64,000 bases of DNA, taken from contig NZ_JADLRJ010000003.1 of assembly GCF_015477355.1 (NCBI RefSeq), forward strand, positions 62,001-126,000, given 5' to 3'. The stretch's first letter is position 1. The number at the start of each line of letters is the position of its first letter. The notes under the pieces were generated by a model. The model was not told the origin of the DNA, made no database searches, and saw only the letters and a program-made list of their open reading frames with translations. The DNA comes from Nocardia blacklockiae. Lineage in GTDB: Bacteria > Actinomycetota > Actinomycetes > Mycobacteriales > Mycobacteriaceae. This document shows positions 20,509 through 28,115 of this stretch, piece by piece. A program made the position numbers and the translations under genes.

Positions 20509-21003
20509 ATGAGCGTGTACACGACGATCGACAGCCCGGTGGGCGCGCTGCTGCTGGTGGGGGAGCCTGCCGAGACCGGGGTGGTGCTGACCGCGGTGTC
20601 CATGGGCGGCGGCAAAGGGGTTGTGGTGCGCGAGGATTGGGTCGACGACGCGGCGGCGTTCGAGGCGGTGGCGGCGCAGTTGACCGAGTACTTCGACGGG
20701 CGTCGCACCACGTTCGACATCGAATTCGACGGTGGCGGAAGCGAATTCCAGCGGCGGGTGTGGCGGGCGCTGGCGGAGATCCCGTACGGCACCACGGCGA
20801 CCTACGGGGAGATCGCGGAGCGCGCCGGTGCGCCGCGGGCGGCGGTGCGGGCTGTCGGTGCGGCCATCGGGGCGAATCCGCTGCTGATCATCCGGCCCTG
20901 CCATCGGGTGATCGGGGCGAACGGGGCGCTGACCGGGTACGCCGGTGGAGTGGAACGCAAGCAGCGGCTGCTGGAACTCGAGCGGACCCGGCGGGCCGCG
21001 TGA
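20509..21003 (+). CDS. ogt: Methylated-DNA--protein-cysteine methyltransferase
   Basis: Suicidal repair protein that removes O6-alkyl groups from guanine by transferring them to its own cysteine. The 164-residue product has the classical active site IIRPCHRVIG with acceptor Cys131, the helix-turn-helix segment preceding it (TATYGEIAERAGAPRAAVRAVG) and the GYAGGVERKQRLLELE tail. ATG 20509 has GGAAGGA seven bases upstream. Its stop overlaps the start of the next gene (TGATG), so it is translationally coupled to the 2OG-Fe(II) oxygenase and then the Ada-domain gene: an alkylation-damage repair operon. No promoter motif was clear in the 219-base divergent gap. Confidence 0.93.
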   Translation: MSVYTTIDSPVGALLLVGEPAETGVVLTAVSMGGGKGVVVREDWVDDAAAFEAVAAQLTEYFDGRRTTFDIEFDGGGSEFQRRVWRALAEIPYGTTATYGEIAERAGAPRAAVRAVGAAIGANPLLIIRPCHRVIGANGALTGYAGGVERKQRLLELERTRRAA

Positions 21004-21755
21004 TGCCGGTGCGTACGGCACCGGAGCACGCGCACCCGTACGTGCCCGACGCTGTTGTGGAAAACCGTGTCGCCGAACAGGATTGGGCGGCGCTGGCCAC
21101 CGAGCTGGACGAGCACGGCCACGCGCTGACCGGTCCGCTTCTCACCGCCGAACAGTGCCGGGCGATCTCGGCGCTGTACGGGGACGAGGAGCGTTTCCGC
21201 AGCACCGTCGTGATGGCCCGGCACCGCTTCGGCTCCGGCGAGTACCGGTACTTCACCCACGACCTGCCGGAGGTGGTCCGCGCGCTGCGAGCGGCGTTCT
21301 ACCCGAAACTGCTTCCCGTAGCGCGGGATTGGGCGGCCCGGCTGGGCCGCCCGGGATCGTGGCCGGAGCGCCTCGACGACTGGATCGCGCAGTGCCATCA
21401 CGCCGGTCAGTCCAAGTCCGCCCAGATCCTGCTGCGCTACGGCCCGGGCGACTGGAACGCCCTGCACCGAGACCTGTTCGGCGACATGATCTTTCCGCTC
21501 CAGGTGGTGATCGGGCTGGACGTGCCGGGCACCGACTACACCGGCGGCGAATTCCTCATGGTCGAGCAGCGGCCGCGGGCCCAGTCGCGCGGTGCGGCGG
21601 TCACCCTGCCGCAGGGCCACGGGCTCGTCTTCACCACCAGGGAACGTCCGGTGCGCGGCGCCCGCGGCTGGTCGGCCGCGCCCATGCGGCACGGGGTGAG
21701 CGTCGTCCGGTCCGGTCGGCGGCACACCCTGGGCCTGGTCTTCCACGACGCCTGA
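21003..21755 (+). CDS. 2OG-Fe(II) oxygenase, probable alkylation-repair dioxygenase
   Basis: A 250-residue member of the 2-oxoglutarate and iron-dependent oxygenase superfamily. The iron-binding HxD is in NALHRDLFGD (His-Arg-Asp), the distal histidine is probably in MRHGVSVV, and the 2OG-contacting arginine follows in SGRRHTLGLVFHD. The N-terminal region (DAVVENRVAEQDWAALATELDEHGHAL) is conserved in this actinobacterial group. Coupled directly to ogt by a TGATG overlap, it is best read as an AlkB-like demethylase acting on nucleic acid or protein, although its sequence is not close to E. coli AlkB. The substrate is inferred only from context. Confidence 0.82.
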   Translation: MPVRTAPEHAHPYVPDAVVENRVAEQDWAALATELDEHGHALTGPLLTAEQCRAISALYGDEERFRSTVVMARHRFGSGEYRYFTHDLPEVVRALRAAFYPKLLPVARDWAARLGRPGSWPERLDDWIAQCHHAGQSKSAQILLRYGPGDWNALHRDLFGDMIFPLQVVIGLDVPGTDYTGGEFLMVEQRPRAQSRGAAVTLPQGHGLVFTTRERPVRGARGWSAAPMRHGVSVVRSGRRHTLGLVFHDA

Positions 21756-21772
21756 ACGGCACGGGAGATCCG

Positions 21773-22036
21773 ATGCGCTACACACTGCTCGGTGCGGACG
21801 GAAAGCCTTACCGCAGTGCGGCTCCCGGCACTCTCGGCGGACACCGCCGCCTGCGCGTCTACGGCCGCCTCGACTGCCCCGCCGCCCTGCGGGCCCTGCC
21901 GCGCGGCCGCTACGCCACCCACCGCGTCTTCTTCGCCGACGAGCGCACGGCTGTCGCCGCGGGCTACCGGCCCTGCGCGGTCTGCCTGCGGGAAAAGTAC
22001 CTCCGGTGGAAGCGCGAGACGGTCCGGAAGTCCTAG
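21773..22036 (+). CDS. Stand-alone Ada-type metal-binding domain protein
   Basis: An 87-residue protein corresponding to the N-terminal zinc domain of Ada, which in E. coli accepts methyl groups from DNA phosphotriesters on Cys38. Recognisable are GRLDC (Cys35), RVFFADERTAVAAGYRPCAVC (Cys68, Cys71) and a conserved basic tail. Only three of the four Ada cysteines are seen: the CxxxC pair is reduced to Cys35, and His50 may supply the fourth ligand. The gene follows the 2OG oxygenase by 17 bases with GGGAGA as ribosome site, completing a three-gene repair operon. Its last four bases overlap the convergent ACT-domain gene. Confidence 0.8.
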   Translation: MRYTLLGADGKPYRSAAPGTLGGHRRLRVYGRLDCPAALRALPRGRYATHRVFFADERTAVAAGYRPCAVCLREKYLRWKRETVRKS

Positions 22037-22404
22037 GCCGAGGCGGCCACCTCGTGCCCGGCCGCCCGCAGCGCCGCCGTGGCGTCCTCCTGCCGCGCCT
22101 CCGGTACCAGCACCAGATCGGCGTGGTAGGTCGAGGCCACGAACACCGAGACGCCGGCCTCGGCGAGCGGGTTCACGAGCGCGGCCAGCATGCCGGGCTC
22201 GTCCAAGCCGTGAGCGGTGGCGCCGGCGTAGTAGCCGACCCACACCTCACCCCGCTCCCAGGGCGGGGCCTCGCGGACCACGGTCAGCCCCTCCGGTGCC
22301 CGCACCAGCGCGATCCACTCGTCGTCCTCGGGGAAGGTCGCGGCGGGCAGATGCTCCACCGCGAACCGCGACGGGACGATGTGCAGCCGCTGCGCCTTGG
22401 TCAT
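22033..22404 (-). CDS. ACT-domain (CASTOR-type) protein
   Basis: A 123-residue cytoplasmic protein composed of ACT-type ligand-binding folds: the first half with EWIALVRAPEGLTVVREA and the second with GMLAALVNPLAEAGVSVFVASTYHADLVLVPE, the signature of the CASTOR/ACT family that binds amino acids. No enzyme domain is attached, so it probably acts as a small sensor or is of unknown role. The start ATG 22404 lies close to TCGTACCCTCC, giving the ribosome site GGAGGGTACG when read on the - strand. It converges with the Ada-domain gene and overlaps it by four bases. Confidence 0.78.
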   Translation of the reverse strand: MTKAQRLHIVPSRFAVEHLPAATFPEDDEWIALVRAPEGLTVVREAPPWERGEVWVGYYAGATAHGLDEPGMLAALVNPLAEAGVSVFVASTYHADLVLVPEARQEDATAALRAAGHEVAASA

Positions 22405-22431
22405 CCCGCCATGCTATTCGGAGGGTACGAC

Positions 22432-22812
22432 TCAGCGGGCGGCGCGGGAGCGGCGGCGGATCGGCGTCGGGTGCGGCGCGAAACGCCGGTGCAGGTATTG
22501 CAGCACGGCCAGCAGGGTGACCGCGACACCCGCGGCGAGATAGTCGCCGGTGATCACGCCGACCACCGCCAGGCCGCCGAACACCGGAAGTTCCAGCAGC
22601 GCACACCAGCTCAGCAGGCGCAGCCGGGTGGAGTGCGAGTCCAGCCAGGCCAGGCCGTCGTCGACGATGTCCTCGGCGGTGGCGAGTTCGACCATGCCGT
22701 CGCCGACCTGCACGAACCGGTGCACGGCCTGGTCGCGGGTGATCTTCCCCAGCCAGGCCTCGTCGATGAGCCGCTTACCTTCTACGGCGACTTCCGTGAT
22801 GACCGCGTCCAT
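22432..22812 (-). CDS. Hypothetical membrane protein
   Basis: A 126-residue protein I cannot name. A soluble N-terminal part of about 65 residues (VEGKRLIDEAWLGKITRDQAVHRFVQVGDGMVELA) is followed by two closely spaced membrane helices (about 68-84 and 88-106) and a very basic C-terminus (RRFAPHPTPIRRRSR), which by the positive-inside rule stays in the cytoplasm, giving a hairpin topology. A GAAAGGGATCC ribosome site supports ATG 22812. It is in line with the ACT-domain gene, 27 bases upstream of it, so co-transcription is likely. Confidence 0.65.
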   Translation of the reverse strand: MDAVITEVAVEGKRLIDEAWLGKITRDQAVHRFVQVGDGMVELATAEDIVDDGLAWLDSHSTRLRLLSWCALLELPVFGGLAVVGVITGDYLAAGVAVTLLAVLQYLHRRFAPHPTPIRRRSRAAR

Positions 22813-22875
22813 GCTGCGGATCCCTTTCGAGTCGGTCCCGCAGAATTCTATGCGTATCGGTGGGCAATCGTGCCG

Positions 22876-23937
22876 CTATCCGGTCAATACCGTTAGCGCG
22901 CGGTCGATGTCGGCTTCGGTGTTGTAGAGGTGGGCGCTCAGCCGCAGCCGCCCGGCCCGCACCGACCCGACCACCCCGGCCTCCCGCAGCCGCTCCAGCC
23001 GCGCCGGGGAAACCGCCACCGAGACGATGGCCGAATTACTCTGTGGCAAACCCAGTCCCGCCCGCAATTTGTCGGCCAACGCCACGTCGTGGCGGTGGAT
23101 GGCGTCGATTCCCGTGGCCAGCACCAGTTCCAGCGCGCGCTGCTGTCCGGCGACCGCCTGCCACACCGGTGAGAGGTCGAAACGCCTTGCGTCACTTGCC
23201 AACCGCAGCGGGCCGTCGTAGCAGGTCTCCCACGGGTTGTAGCCCGCGTACCACCCGGCGGCCAGCGCCGGCAGTCGATCCAGTGCCTCGTCGGTACCGG
23301 CGAGGAACGACAAGCCCTTGGGACCGAGCAGCCATTTGAAGCCGACGCTCACCACCCAGTCGGCCCCGAGGTCGTGCACCGGATACCACCCTGCGGCCTG
23401 ACTGAGGTCGAAAAGCACTCGCGCGCCGTGGTTTCGGGCCGACTCGACCACCGCCCGGGTATCGGCCACCCGGCCGTCGGCCGACTGCACCACGGACGCC
23501 GCGACCAGATCGTCGCCGGGGCGCAGCGATTCGGCGAGTTCGGTCAAGGGGACCGTACGCACCCGCAGGTCGTCCCGGGCGAGGAAAGGCCAGAGCACCG
23601 AGGTGAATTCGCCCTCGGGCACCACGACCGAGGCGCCCGCCGGCAGTGCGGCCGCCACCAGCGACACCAGCTGCGAGACCTGCGCGCCGATCGCGACCTG
23701 GCCCGGCGCGAAGCCGGTCAGGCGGCCGAACGAGACGCGGCACTCGTGCACGACCTCGTCCAGCGCCGGGGTGTCGAAAGTGCCCTGCGTGCGCTGGGTT
23801 ACGGCGGTCGCGACCGCCTCGGCGGCCGAGGTCGGGAGCAGGCCGTAGTTGGCGGTGTTGAGAAAGGTGACCGTCGGCGCGAAGGCGTCCCGCACGGTGG
23901 CGGGCAGCAGAGCCGCGGCGGGTGAGGGAGCCGTCAT
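22876..23937 (-). CDS. Class V-fold PLP-dependent aminotransferase/lyase-like enzyme
   Basis: A 353-residue pyridoxal-phosphate enzyme related to cysteine desulfurase and kynureninase folds. Key elements: NTANYGLLPTSA near the N-terminus, the aspartate in VLFDLSQAAGWYPVHD, and the Schiff-base lysine in VSVGFKWLLGPKG; AAGWYAGYNPW and the RRFDLSPVW segment match family members annotated simply as class V aminotransferases. I start it at 23937 (MTAPSPAAALLP), behind a TGAGGCG site; an upstream start at 23991 is possible but unlikely. A desulfurase-type catalytic cysteine loop is not evident, so transaminase, lyase or racemase activity cannot be decided. Confidence 0.8.
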   Translation of the reverse strand: MTAPSPAAALLPATVRDAFAPTVTFLNTANYGLLPTSAAEAVATAVTQRTQGTFDTPALDEVVHECRVSFGRLTGFAPGQVAIGAQVSQLVSLVAAALPAGASVVVPEGEFTSVLWPFLARDDLRVRTVPLTELAESLRPGDDLVAASVVQSADGRVADTRAVVESARNHGARVLFDLSQAAGWYPVHDLGADWVVSVGFKWLLGPKGLSFLAGTDEALDRLPALAAGWYAGYNPWETCYDGPLRLASDARRFDLSPVWQAVAGQQRALELVLATGIDAIHRHDVALADKLRAGLGLPQSNSAIVSVAVSPARLERLREAGVVGSVRAGRLRLSAHLYNTEADIDRALTVLTG

Positions 23938-23980
23938 CGCCTCATCATCGGCACCGCGGGGTGTGCGCGACAAGGTCCAC

Positions 23981-24184
23981 TCACCTGTCACTGGCCCGAA
24001 ATGCGGCCGGTTCGTCCGGTCCGGTGGCCGCCGCGGCGAACTGTCCGGCCCCGGCGGCGGCCACCACCTCCCCGTCGTGGACGACCAGCCACCGGCCGCA
24101 CACGCAGCGCAGGTAGTGCACCGACCGATGCGAGGACAGCAGCGCGGGGGAGGGCCAGTGGCAGGACGGGCAGCTCACGTTCAT
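23981..24184 (-). CDS. Small zinc-ribbon-like protein
   Basis: A 67-residue protein that begins MNVSCPSCHWPSPALLSSHR and continues YLRCVCGRWLVVHDG: CxxC followed after 20 residues by CxC, which suggests a single bound zinc. The rest is Ala-rich and probably disordered. It is transcribed divergently from the CGNR gene (starts 25 bases apart), and both products are small zinc-type proteins, so they may share a promoter. I do not know its function; a hydrolase-independent zinc-finger adaptor or regulator is one possibility. Confidence 0.6.
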   Translation of the reverse strand: MNVSCPSCHWPSPALLSSHRSVHYLRCVCGRWLVVHDGEVVAAAGAGQFAAAATGPDEPAAFRASDR

Positions 24185-24209
24185 GTCCACAGCGTGATGT
24201 AATGAGTTT

Positions 24210-24707
24210 GTGCATTTCAACCCTTACGGCGGCATGGGCGCGGAACTGGCCGCGGTGCTGGTGAACGCCGACCCCGCGGCCGACCTGGTCCGGGTGCTCG
24301 ACGAGTTCGGCTACCGCCCCGTCACCACGCTCGACGAGCGGCAGAGCGCGGAACTGCGCCGCTGGATCGGCCGCCTCGACGAGGTCTTCACGGCGCCGTC
24401 GGTGCCGCTGCTGAACGCGCTGCTCGCCGAAACCACCAGTCGCCCTTACATTTCCACGCACGACGGCCGCCCGCCGCACCTGCACTACGCGTGGGAGGGC
24501 GACCCGATGGACGAACGAGTCAAGGCCTATACCGCCGCCGGTCTCGCCACGCTGTTCTGTGAGGACGCGAGCCGTATCGGGCGGTGCGCGCGGGCGGGCT
24601 GCCGGGTGGTGTTCGTCGATACTTCCCGCAACGGGCGCCGCCGTTTCTGTTCCACCCGATGCTCGACGCGGGTGCACGTGGCCGAGCATCGCCGACGTAC
24701 CGCCTGA
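24210..24707 (+). CDS. CGNR zinc-finger protein, variant motif
   Basis: A 165-residue putative regulator. The opening MHFNPYGGMGAELAAVLVN and the ABATE-like middle domain (AELRRWIGRLDEVF...NALLAETTSRPY) are typical of the stress-linked CGNR family, ending in a zinc finger: RCARAGCRVVFVDTSRNGRRRFCSTRCSTR. The four cysteines are intact, but the family's CGNR tetrapeptide is CSTR here. The start is GTG at 24210; the ATG at 24202 is in another frame. Members are thought to bind RNA or DNA through the finger. Expression control may be shared with the divergent small zinc-ribbon gene. Confidence 0.78.
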   Translation: MHFNPYGGMGAELAAVLVNADPAADLVRVLDEFGYRPVTTLDERQSAELRRWIGRLDEVFTAPSVPLLNALLAETTSRPYISTHDGRPPHLHYAWEGDPMDERVKAYTAAGLATLFCEDASRIGRCARAGCRVVFVDTSRNGRRRFCSTRCSTRVHVAEHRRRTA

Positions 24708-24911
24708 ACTCCGGTTCGCCGCGCGCAACCCGCAAGTGCGCTGCGTACGGCGGGTGAAACGGATTAATCGGACACCTCGGCAAGCGTCCGGTGTGTGTTC
24801 CTGGCCACAGCTCCCAGCGGTGGTGCGGGCCTTCATGGTGGTGAGCGCGGCCACCTGGGATCATTCCCGCCCGGCGGGGGTGGTGTGTCTCCCGTGTGAG
24901 CGAAAAACCGC

Positions 24912-24942
24912 TTGCGGAGGAGGTACCTCCGGTCTGTATAGT
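24912..24942 (+). promoter_or_regulatory. Putative promoter of the marR-MFS-yceI operon
   Basis: A TTGCGG hexamer (24912-24917) and TATAGT (24937-24942), with 19 bases between them, look like a vegetative promoter with a slightly long spacer. The palindrome at 24919-24930 lies inside the spacer and a second one lies just downstream, so both are placed to block RNA polymerase. Confidence 0.45.
24919..24930. promoter_or_regulatory. Perfect 12-base palindrome GGAGGTACCTCC (candidate operator)
   Basis: The palindrome sits between the putative -35 and -10 hexamers of the marR promoter. It is a plausible repressor site for the MarR protein or another dimeric regulator; the alternative is chance, since a GGAGG ribosome-site-like core can create it. 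Confidence 0.4.
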
Positions 24943-24951
24943 TGGCCTCAG

Positions 24952-24961
24952 CAACTAGTTG
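24952..24961. promoter_or_regulatory. Perfect 10-base palindrome CAACTAGTTG (candidate MarR operator)
   Basis: It lies 10 bases after the TATAGT hexamer and 44 bases before the marR start, the usual place for an autoregulatory MarR site. A-T-rich half-sites of the form CAACT/AGTTG are common for MarR-family proteins. Confidence 0.5.
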
Positions 24962-25004
24962 TAAGTGCTAAACAAATGCGTTGCGGGGAAAAGGAAAGCT
25001 GATC

Positions 25005-25505
25005 ATGGTCGTCGCTGCCCGTGATCGCGATGCTACGAAGGCCGAACTCGACGTCGCCGACCATCTCGGCGCCCAACTTGTCCGGCTCGTGCGGGCGATC
25101 GGCAGAACCAAATCGCAGCTGGTCCGACCCGGCCCGGACGGGCTGGAACGACTGGCCTACGCGGTGCTGTTCTGCCTGGTCCACGACGGCCCGCAGCGGA
25201 CCGGAAAGCTCGCCGAACTGCTGCACGCCGACACCTCCACCATCAGCCGGCAGACCAGGAGCCTGGTGTCGCACGGTCTGGTGGAGCGGCGCGCCGATCC
25301 GGTCGACGGGCGCGCCTGCGTGCTGGTCCCCACCGCGGAAGGCGTGCGGGTGTTCGAGGAGAACCGCCGCAACCGCAACCTCTGGCTCGCCCGGCTACTG
25401 GCGGACTGGCCGGAGGAGGAGCGGACGACGCTGACCGAACTGGTCGAGCGGCTCGTCACCGGAATCGAAAAGACTACTGCTACAGCCGATTCGAATAGGG
25501 CTTGA
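25005..25505 (+). CDS. MarR-family transcriptional regulator
   Basis: A 166-residue winged-helix repressor. The DNA-binding part is seen in GPQRTGKLAELLHADTSTISRQTRSLVSHGLVERRADPVDGRACVLVPTAEG, where HADTSTISRQTRSLV is the recognition helix and DPVDGR the wing. ATG 25005 is preceded by GGAAAAGGAAAGC; an upstream in-frame ATG at 24981 is less likely. The gene is followed after three bases by the MFS exporter start, so it is the first gene of the operon and probably represses it in response to a transported compound. Its 3' end has a degraded copy in front of the second exporter at 56.5 kb. Confidence 0.9.
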   Translation: MVVAARDRDATKAELDVADHLGAQLVRLVRAIGRTKSQLVRPGPDGLERLAYAVLFCLVHDGPQRTGKLAELLHADTSTISRQTRSLVSHGLVERRADPVDGRACVLVPTAEGVRVFEENRRNRNLWLARLLADWPEEERTTLTELVERLVTGIEKTTATADSNRA

Positions 25506-25508
25506 TTG

Positions 25509-28115
25509 ATGACAACTTCGACCACCCGGGCACCGGCGGCGCAGCCGGACCTGGACGCGGGTGCGCACCCGGCACTGTCGCACCGGCAGGTGCTGACCAT
25601 TCTGTCGGGCTTGCTGCTGGGCATGTTCCTGGCCGCGCTCGACCAGAACATCGTCAGCGTGGCGATCGTGCGGATCGCCAACAGTCTGCACGGGTTCGAT
25701 CAGCAGGCCTGGGCGACGACGGCGTATCTGATCACGGCGACGATCAGTACGCCGCTGTACGGCAAGCTGGCCGACATCTACGGTCGCAAGCCGTTCTATC
25801 TGATCGCCATCGGATTGTTCGTCATCGGTTCGGCGGCATGCACTTTCGCCACGTCGATGTACATGCTGGCGGGCTTCCGCGCCTTCCAGGGACTCGGCGC
25901 CGGTGGCCTGATGTCGTTGGCGCTCACCATCATCGGCGATATCGTGCCCCCGCGCGAGCGAGCTCGGTACCAGGGCTACTTCATGATGGTGTTCGGCACC
26001 TCGACGGTGCTGGGCCCCGTGCTGGGCGGCCTGTTCTCCGATTACGACACGCTGTGGGGCCTGGACGGCTGGCGCTGGGTGTTCCTGGTGAACGTGCCGA
26101 TCGGCGTCCTCGCGCTCGGCGTGGTCGCCAAGGTGCTCAACGTGCCGCACCAGCGGCAGAAACTGCGCGTCGACTGGTTCGGGGCGATCGCCCTGGCCAT
26201 CTGCGTGGTCCCGCTGCTCATCGTGGCCGAACAGGGCCGCAGCTGGGGCTGGGATTCGAGCAAGGCGCTGATCTGCTACGGCATCGGCGCGGTCGGGCTG
26301 GTGCTGTTCCTGATCGTCGAGTCCCTGATGAAGGACTCCGCGCTGATCCCGCTGCGGCTGTTCAAGAACTCGACGTTCTCGGTGTCGATCGGCGGCGGGA
26401 CCATCGTCGGCATCGCGATGTTCGGTTCCATCACGATGGTGCCGCTGTATCTGCAGGTGGTGCGCGGCTACACGCCGACCAAGGCGGGCCTGCTGATGCT
26501 GCCGCTGGTGCTGGGCATCATGAGCGGTTCGGTGATCGCGGGCCAGGTCACCCGGCGCACCGGCCGCTACAAGATCCTGCCCGTGATCGGCACCTTCATC
26601 ATCACGATCGGCACGCTGCTCTACGCGCAGGTGGCGTTCGACAGCCCGCTGTGGCAGCCGCTGGTGTTCGGCGGCATCATCGGCCTCGGCCTGGGCTTCT
26701 GCATGCAGACGCTGATCATCGCGGCCCAGAACGCCGGACCGCGCCGGGACATGGGCGTGTCGACCGCGTCGGCGACCTTCTTCCGGCAGGTCGGCGGCAC
26801 GCTCGGCGTGGCGGTGTTCCTGACGATCCTGTTCAACCTGCTGCCGAACAAGATCGTCGACGCCTTCGGCGGACGGCTGCCCGCCGGGTTCGATACCGAG
26901 AAGCTCGATCAATTGCAGGCCAACACCGCGGGCATCGCCGCGCTGCCGGAGCAGGTGCGTGATCCGATCCTGATCGGGTTCACCAACGCCATGCACGGCG
27001 TGTTCTTCGTCGGTGCCGCCGTGTCCCTGCTCGCCTGTGTCGTGCTGATGTTCATGAAGGAGATTCCGTTGCAGGATCCATCGACGGCCCAGCCGAAGCC
27101 CGAATCGGACCGGCCCGCGGATTCGGCCGCGGCGCAGGCCGCGCCGGAACCCGTTGCGGCGGCTGCGAATCGGTCCGAGCCGCAGTGGACCGCGGAGCGC
27201 GCACCGGAGAGCGCCGTGCCGGTGGTCTTCGATCCGGAACCGGTGCTCGCCGCGACCGGCGGCCGCCACTCGGTCACCAACGGCCATGCGGCGCACCGCG
27301 TCTCGGCGATGTCGAGCGCGCAGGCCGGTGCCGCCACGGGCGGGCGCGCCATCGGCGGCCGCATTCGCCGCGAGGACGGCCGCCCGGTGCCCGGCGCCGC
27401 GCTGACCCTGATCGACCAACGCGGACACCAGGTTTCGCGGGCCACCGGCGACGGTGGCGGCGGCTACTCGATCGAGCCGCCCGCGCCCGGCGGGTACGTG
27501 CTGATCGTGTCGGCGAGCGGGCACCAGCCGACGGCGGTGAACGTCAGTGTCGGCGGCGGCGCGCAGCAGCTGGACCTCACGCTGCAGGGCTCCGGCGAAC
27601 TGACCGGCACCGTGCGCACCGCCGGGCGCGGGGAACCGGTCGCCGGTGCCACGGTGACGGTGACCGACCTGCGCGGCGACGTCGTCGGCGCGGCCGTCAC
27701 CTCGGCCGACGGCGGGTACGTCTGTCACGGCGTGGTGTCCGGGACCTACACCCTCGTCGCGGTCGCCGCCCACATGCGGCCCACCGCGACCACGCTGACC
27801 ATCCCCGACAGTGGCCAGTTGCGCTTCGATGTCGAACTCGCCTCGATGGCGGTGCTGTCCGGATCGGTGCGCGCCGACGGCCGGGCCGTGCAGGACGCCC
27901 AGATCACCGTGCTCGACGCGAGCGGGACCGCGGTCGGTTCGGCGCGCACCGACGCGGACGGCCGCTACACCGTCACCGACCTGCCCGAGGGCGACTACAC
28001 CGTCGTCGCGCGCGGGTATCCGCCGGTGACCGGGCGGGTGATCGTGTCCGGCGGCGAGGTCGACCACGATGTGCGACTCGGCTACGACGTCGACGACCAT
28101 GTGGAGCTGTCATGA
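25509..28115 (+). CDS. MFS (DHA2) exporter fused to three carboxypeptidase-regulatory-like domains
   Basis: An 868-residue fusion. Residues 1-515 form a 14-helix proton-coupled drug exporter of the DHA2 type, with motif A GKLADIYGRKP at 85-95 and LDQNIVSVAIVRIAN in helix 1. A disordered Ala/Pro/Glu-rich linker (about 520-614) leads to three CarboxypepD_reg-like beta-sandwich repeats of about 80 residues, starting near 615 (IGGRIRREDGRPVPGA), 697 (ELTGTVRTAGRGEPVAGA) and 782 (VLSGSVRADGRAVQDA). In a 14-helix MFS protein the C-terminus is cytoplasmic, an unusual place for such domains. ATG 25509 was preferred over TTG 25506. The stop overlaps the yceI-like start in ATGA. Substrate unknown. Confidence 0.9.
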   Translation: MTTSTTRAPAAQPDLDAGAHPALSHRQVLTILSGLLLGMFLAALDQNIVSVAIVRIANSLHGFDQQAWATTAYLITATISTPLYGKLADIYGRKPFYLIAIGLFVIGSAACTFATSMYMLAGFRAFQGLGAGGLMSLALTIIGDIVPPRERARYQGYFMMVFGTSTVLGPVLGGLFSDYDTLWGLDGWRWVFLVNVPIGVLALGVVAKVLNVPHQRQKLRVDWFGAIALAICVVPLLIVAEQGRSWGWDSSKALICYGIGAVGLVLFLIVESLMKDSALIPLRLFKNSTFSVSIGGGTIVGIAMFGSITMVPLYLQVVRGYTPTKAGLLMLPLVLGIMSGSVIAGQVTRRTGRYKILPVIGTFIITIGTLLYAQVAFDSPLWQPLVFGGIIGLGLGFCMQTLIIAAQNAGPRRDMGVSTASATFFRQVGGTLGVAVFLTILFNLLPNKIVDAFGGRLPAGFDTEKLDQLQANTAGIAALPEQVRDPILIGFTNAMHGVFFVGAAVSLLACVVLMFMKEIPLQDPSTAQPKPESDRPADSAAAQAAPEPVAAAANRSEPQWTAERAPESAVPVVFDPEPVLAATGGRHSVTNGHAAHRVSAMSSAQAGAATGGRAIGGRIRREDGRPVPGAALTLIDQRGHQVSRATGDGGGGYSIEPPAPGGYVLIVSASGHQPTAVNVSVGGGAQQLDLTLQGSGELTGTVRTAGRGEPVAGATVTVTDLRGDVVGAAVTSADGGYVCHGVVSGTYTLVAVAAHMRPTATTLTIPDSGQLRFDVELASMAVLSGSVRADGRAVQDAQITVLDASGTAVGSARTDADGRYTVTDLPEGDYTVVARGYPPVTGRVIVSGGEVDHDVRLGYDVDDHVELS
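25659..25836 (+). repeat. Nearly identical paralogous segment, copy A
   Basis: These 178 bases inside the exporter gene match 56631-56808 with five substitutions by my count, all at synonymous positions. The surrounding coding sequence diverges much more. Recent gene conversion between the two exporters, or strong selection on helices 1-3, would explain it. Confidence 0.8.
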
